Part shown: positions 21,285-21,745 of the stretch, piece after piece
Position numbering within the stretch: the stretch's first letter is position 1
Layout: each line of letters opens with the position of its first letter
NCBI GenBank assembly: GCA_050743265.1
Contig: JBOGEN010000212.1
Coordinates: forward strand, 1-21,745
Reading direction: 5' to 3'
DNA: 21,745 nucleotides
From: JBOGEN01 sp050743265
Lineage (GTDB): Bacteria; Actinomycetota; Actinomycetes; JBOGEN01
Position numbers and translations under genes: made by a program
The notes under the pieces: model-generated
The model's database searches: none
What the model was told of the DNA's origin: nothing
The model's input: only the letters and a program-made list of their open reading frames with translations

Positions 21285-21745
21285 GTGGAGCGCATCGTGA
21301 TCGCCGGCGGCGGCCTGGCCGGGGCGCGCACCGCCCAGGCCCTGCGCGAGCACGGGTACGCCGGGGACGTCACCCTCGTGGGCGCCGAGCCCCACCCCCC
21401 GTACGACCGGCCGCCGCTGTCGAAGGCGTTGCTGCAGGGCGAGACGGACGACACCACGCTCGACCTCGACTGGGGATCCCTCGAGGTCGAGCTGCTGCTC
21501 GGCCGTACGGCGTCGGCGGTGCGCGACGGTCCCGAGGTCGAGGTCGACGGGGTGGGACCGCGCCGGGCCGACGCGGTCGTGCTCGCGACCGGGTCGGTGC
21601 CGATCACGCTTCCGGGTACGCAGCAGGTCCGGGGCGTTCACGTGCTGCGCACGGTCGAGCACGCCCGCGCGCTGCGGGCGGAGCTGCGTCCGGGTGCACG
21701 CGTCGCCGTCGTCGGCGCGGGCTGGATCGGCGCGGAGGTCGCGAC
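21285..21745 (+). CDS. FAD/NAD(P)-dependent oxidoreductase, N-terminal part
   Basis: The first 153 codons of a pyridine-nucleotide-disulfide-type oxidoreductase, cut by the right edge. ERIVIAGGGLAGARTAQALREHGY is the FAD-binding Rossmann motif, PPYDRPPLSKALL is typical of ferredoxin/rubredoxin reductases, VVLATGS closes the FAD fold, and VAVVGAGWIGAEVA begins the NAD(P)H-binding fold. The sequence up to the edge resembles the ferredoxin reductases that serve Rieske or P450 systems. No electron-transfer partner is visible. It is divergent from the thiamine operon; whether it has any role there is unknown. Confidence 0.88.
   Translation, partial: MERIVIAGGGLAGARTAQALREHGYAGDVTLVGAEPHPPYDRPPLSKALLQGETDDTTLDLDWGSLEVELLLGRTASAVRDGPEVEVDGVGPRRADAVVLATGSVPITLPGTQQVRGVHVLRTVEHARALRAELRPGARVAVVGAGWIGAEVA

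Overview
The window is about 72-75% G+C by eye, strongly biased to G/C at third codon positions, uses many GTG starts, and shows several TANNNT -10 boxes placed 6-8 nt before a start codon. Together with gene families such as the PASTA-domain Ser/Thr kinase, class II DAHP synthase and DtxR/IdeR-type iron box, this points to a chromosomal segment of an actinobacterium (Actinomycetota). I cannot fix the genus. I see no IS element, phage gene, CRISPR array, tRNA or rRNA.

Layout. 1-2733: the end of an endonuclease/exonuclease/phosphatase-family gene (+), a two-gene minus operon (alpha/beta-hydrolase and a small membrane protein), and a PlsC-type acyltransferase (+) with a recognisable promoter. 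2809-7564: a tightly overlapped minus-strand operon of asparagine-synthase-like amidotransferase, GNAT/ATP-grasp synthetase and M42 peptidase. This is the known 'trio' for the dipeptide osmoprotectant N-acetylglutaminylglutamine amide (NAGGN). 7936-8961: a phosphofructokinase whose active-site signature (Asp104, Lys124) predicts pyrophosphate rather than ATP as phosphoryl donor.

9053-14131: a small Cys/His protein (-), class II DAHP synthase and a threonine aldolase (+), then bfd-bfr iron storage genes (-) under a DtxR/IdeR-type box. A second, type I-beta DAHP synthase (-) follows. Upstream of it I find a 25-codon leader peptide with consecutive Trp-Phe-Phe-Tyr codons, read from a leaderless promoter and followed by an 11-bp GC hairpin: a candidate aromatic-amino-acid attenuator, and the most interesting item in the window. 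The two DAHP synthases, both catalysing the first step of the shikimate pathway, therefore seem to be controlled differently.

14268-21745: a cytosolic sulfite-oxidase-like molybdoenzyme (+), then on the minus strand PASTA kinase, deoxyribonuclease IV and an EamA transporter in one compact cluster. A TPP riboswitch then controls thiO-thiS-thiG (thiazole branch of thiamine synthesis). The start of a divergently transcribed FAD/NAD(P)-dependent oxidoreductase is cut by the window edge.
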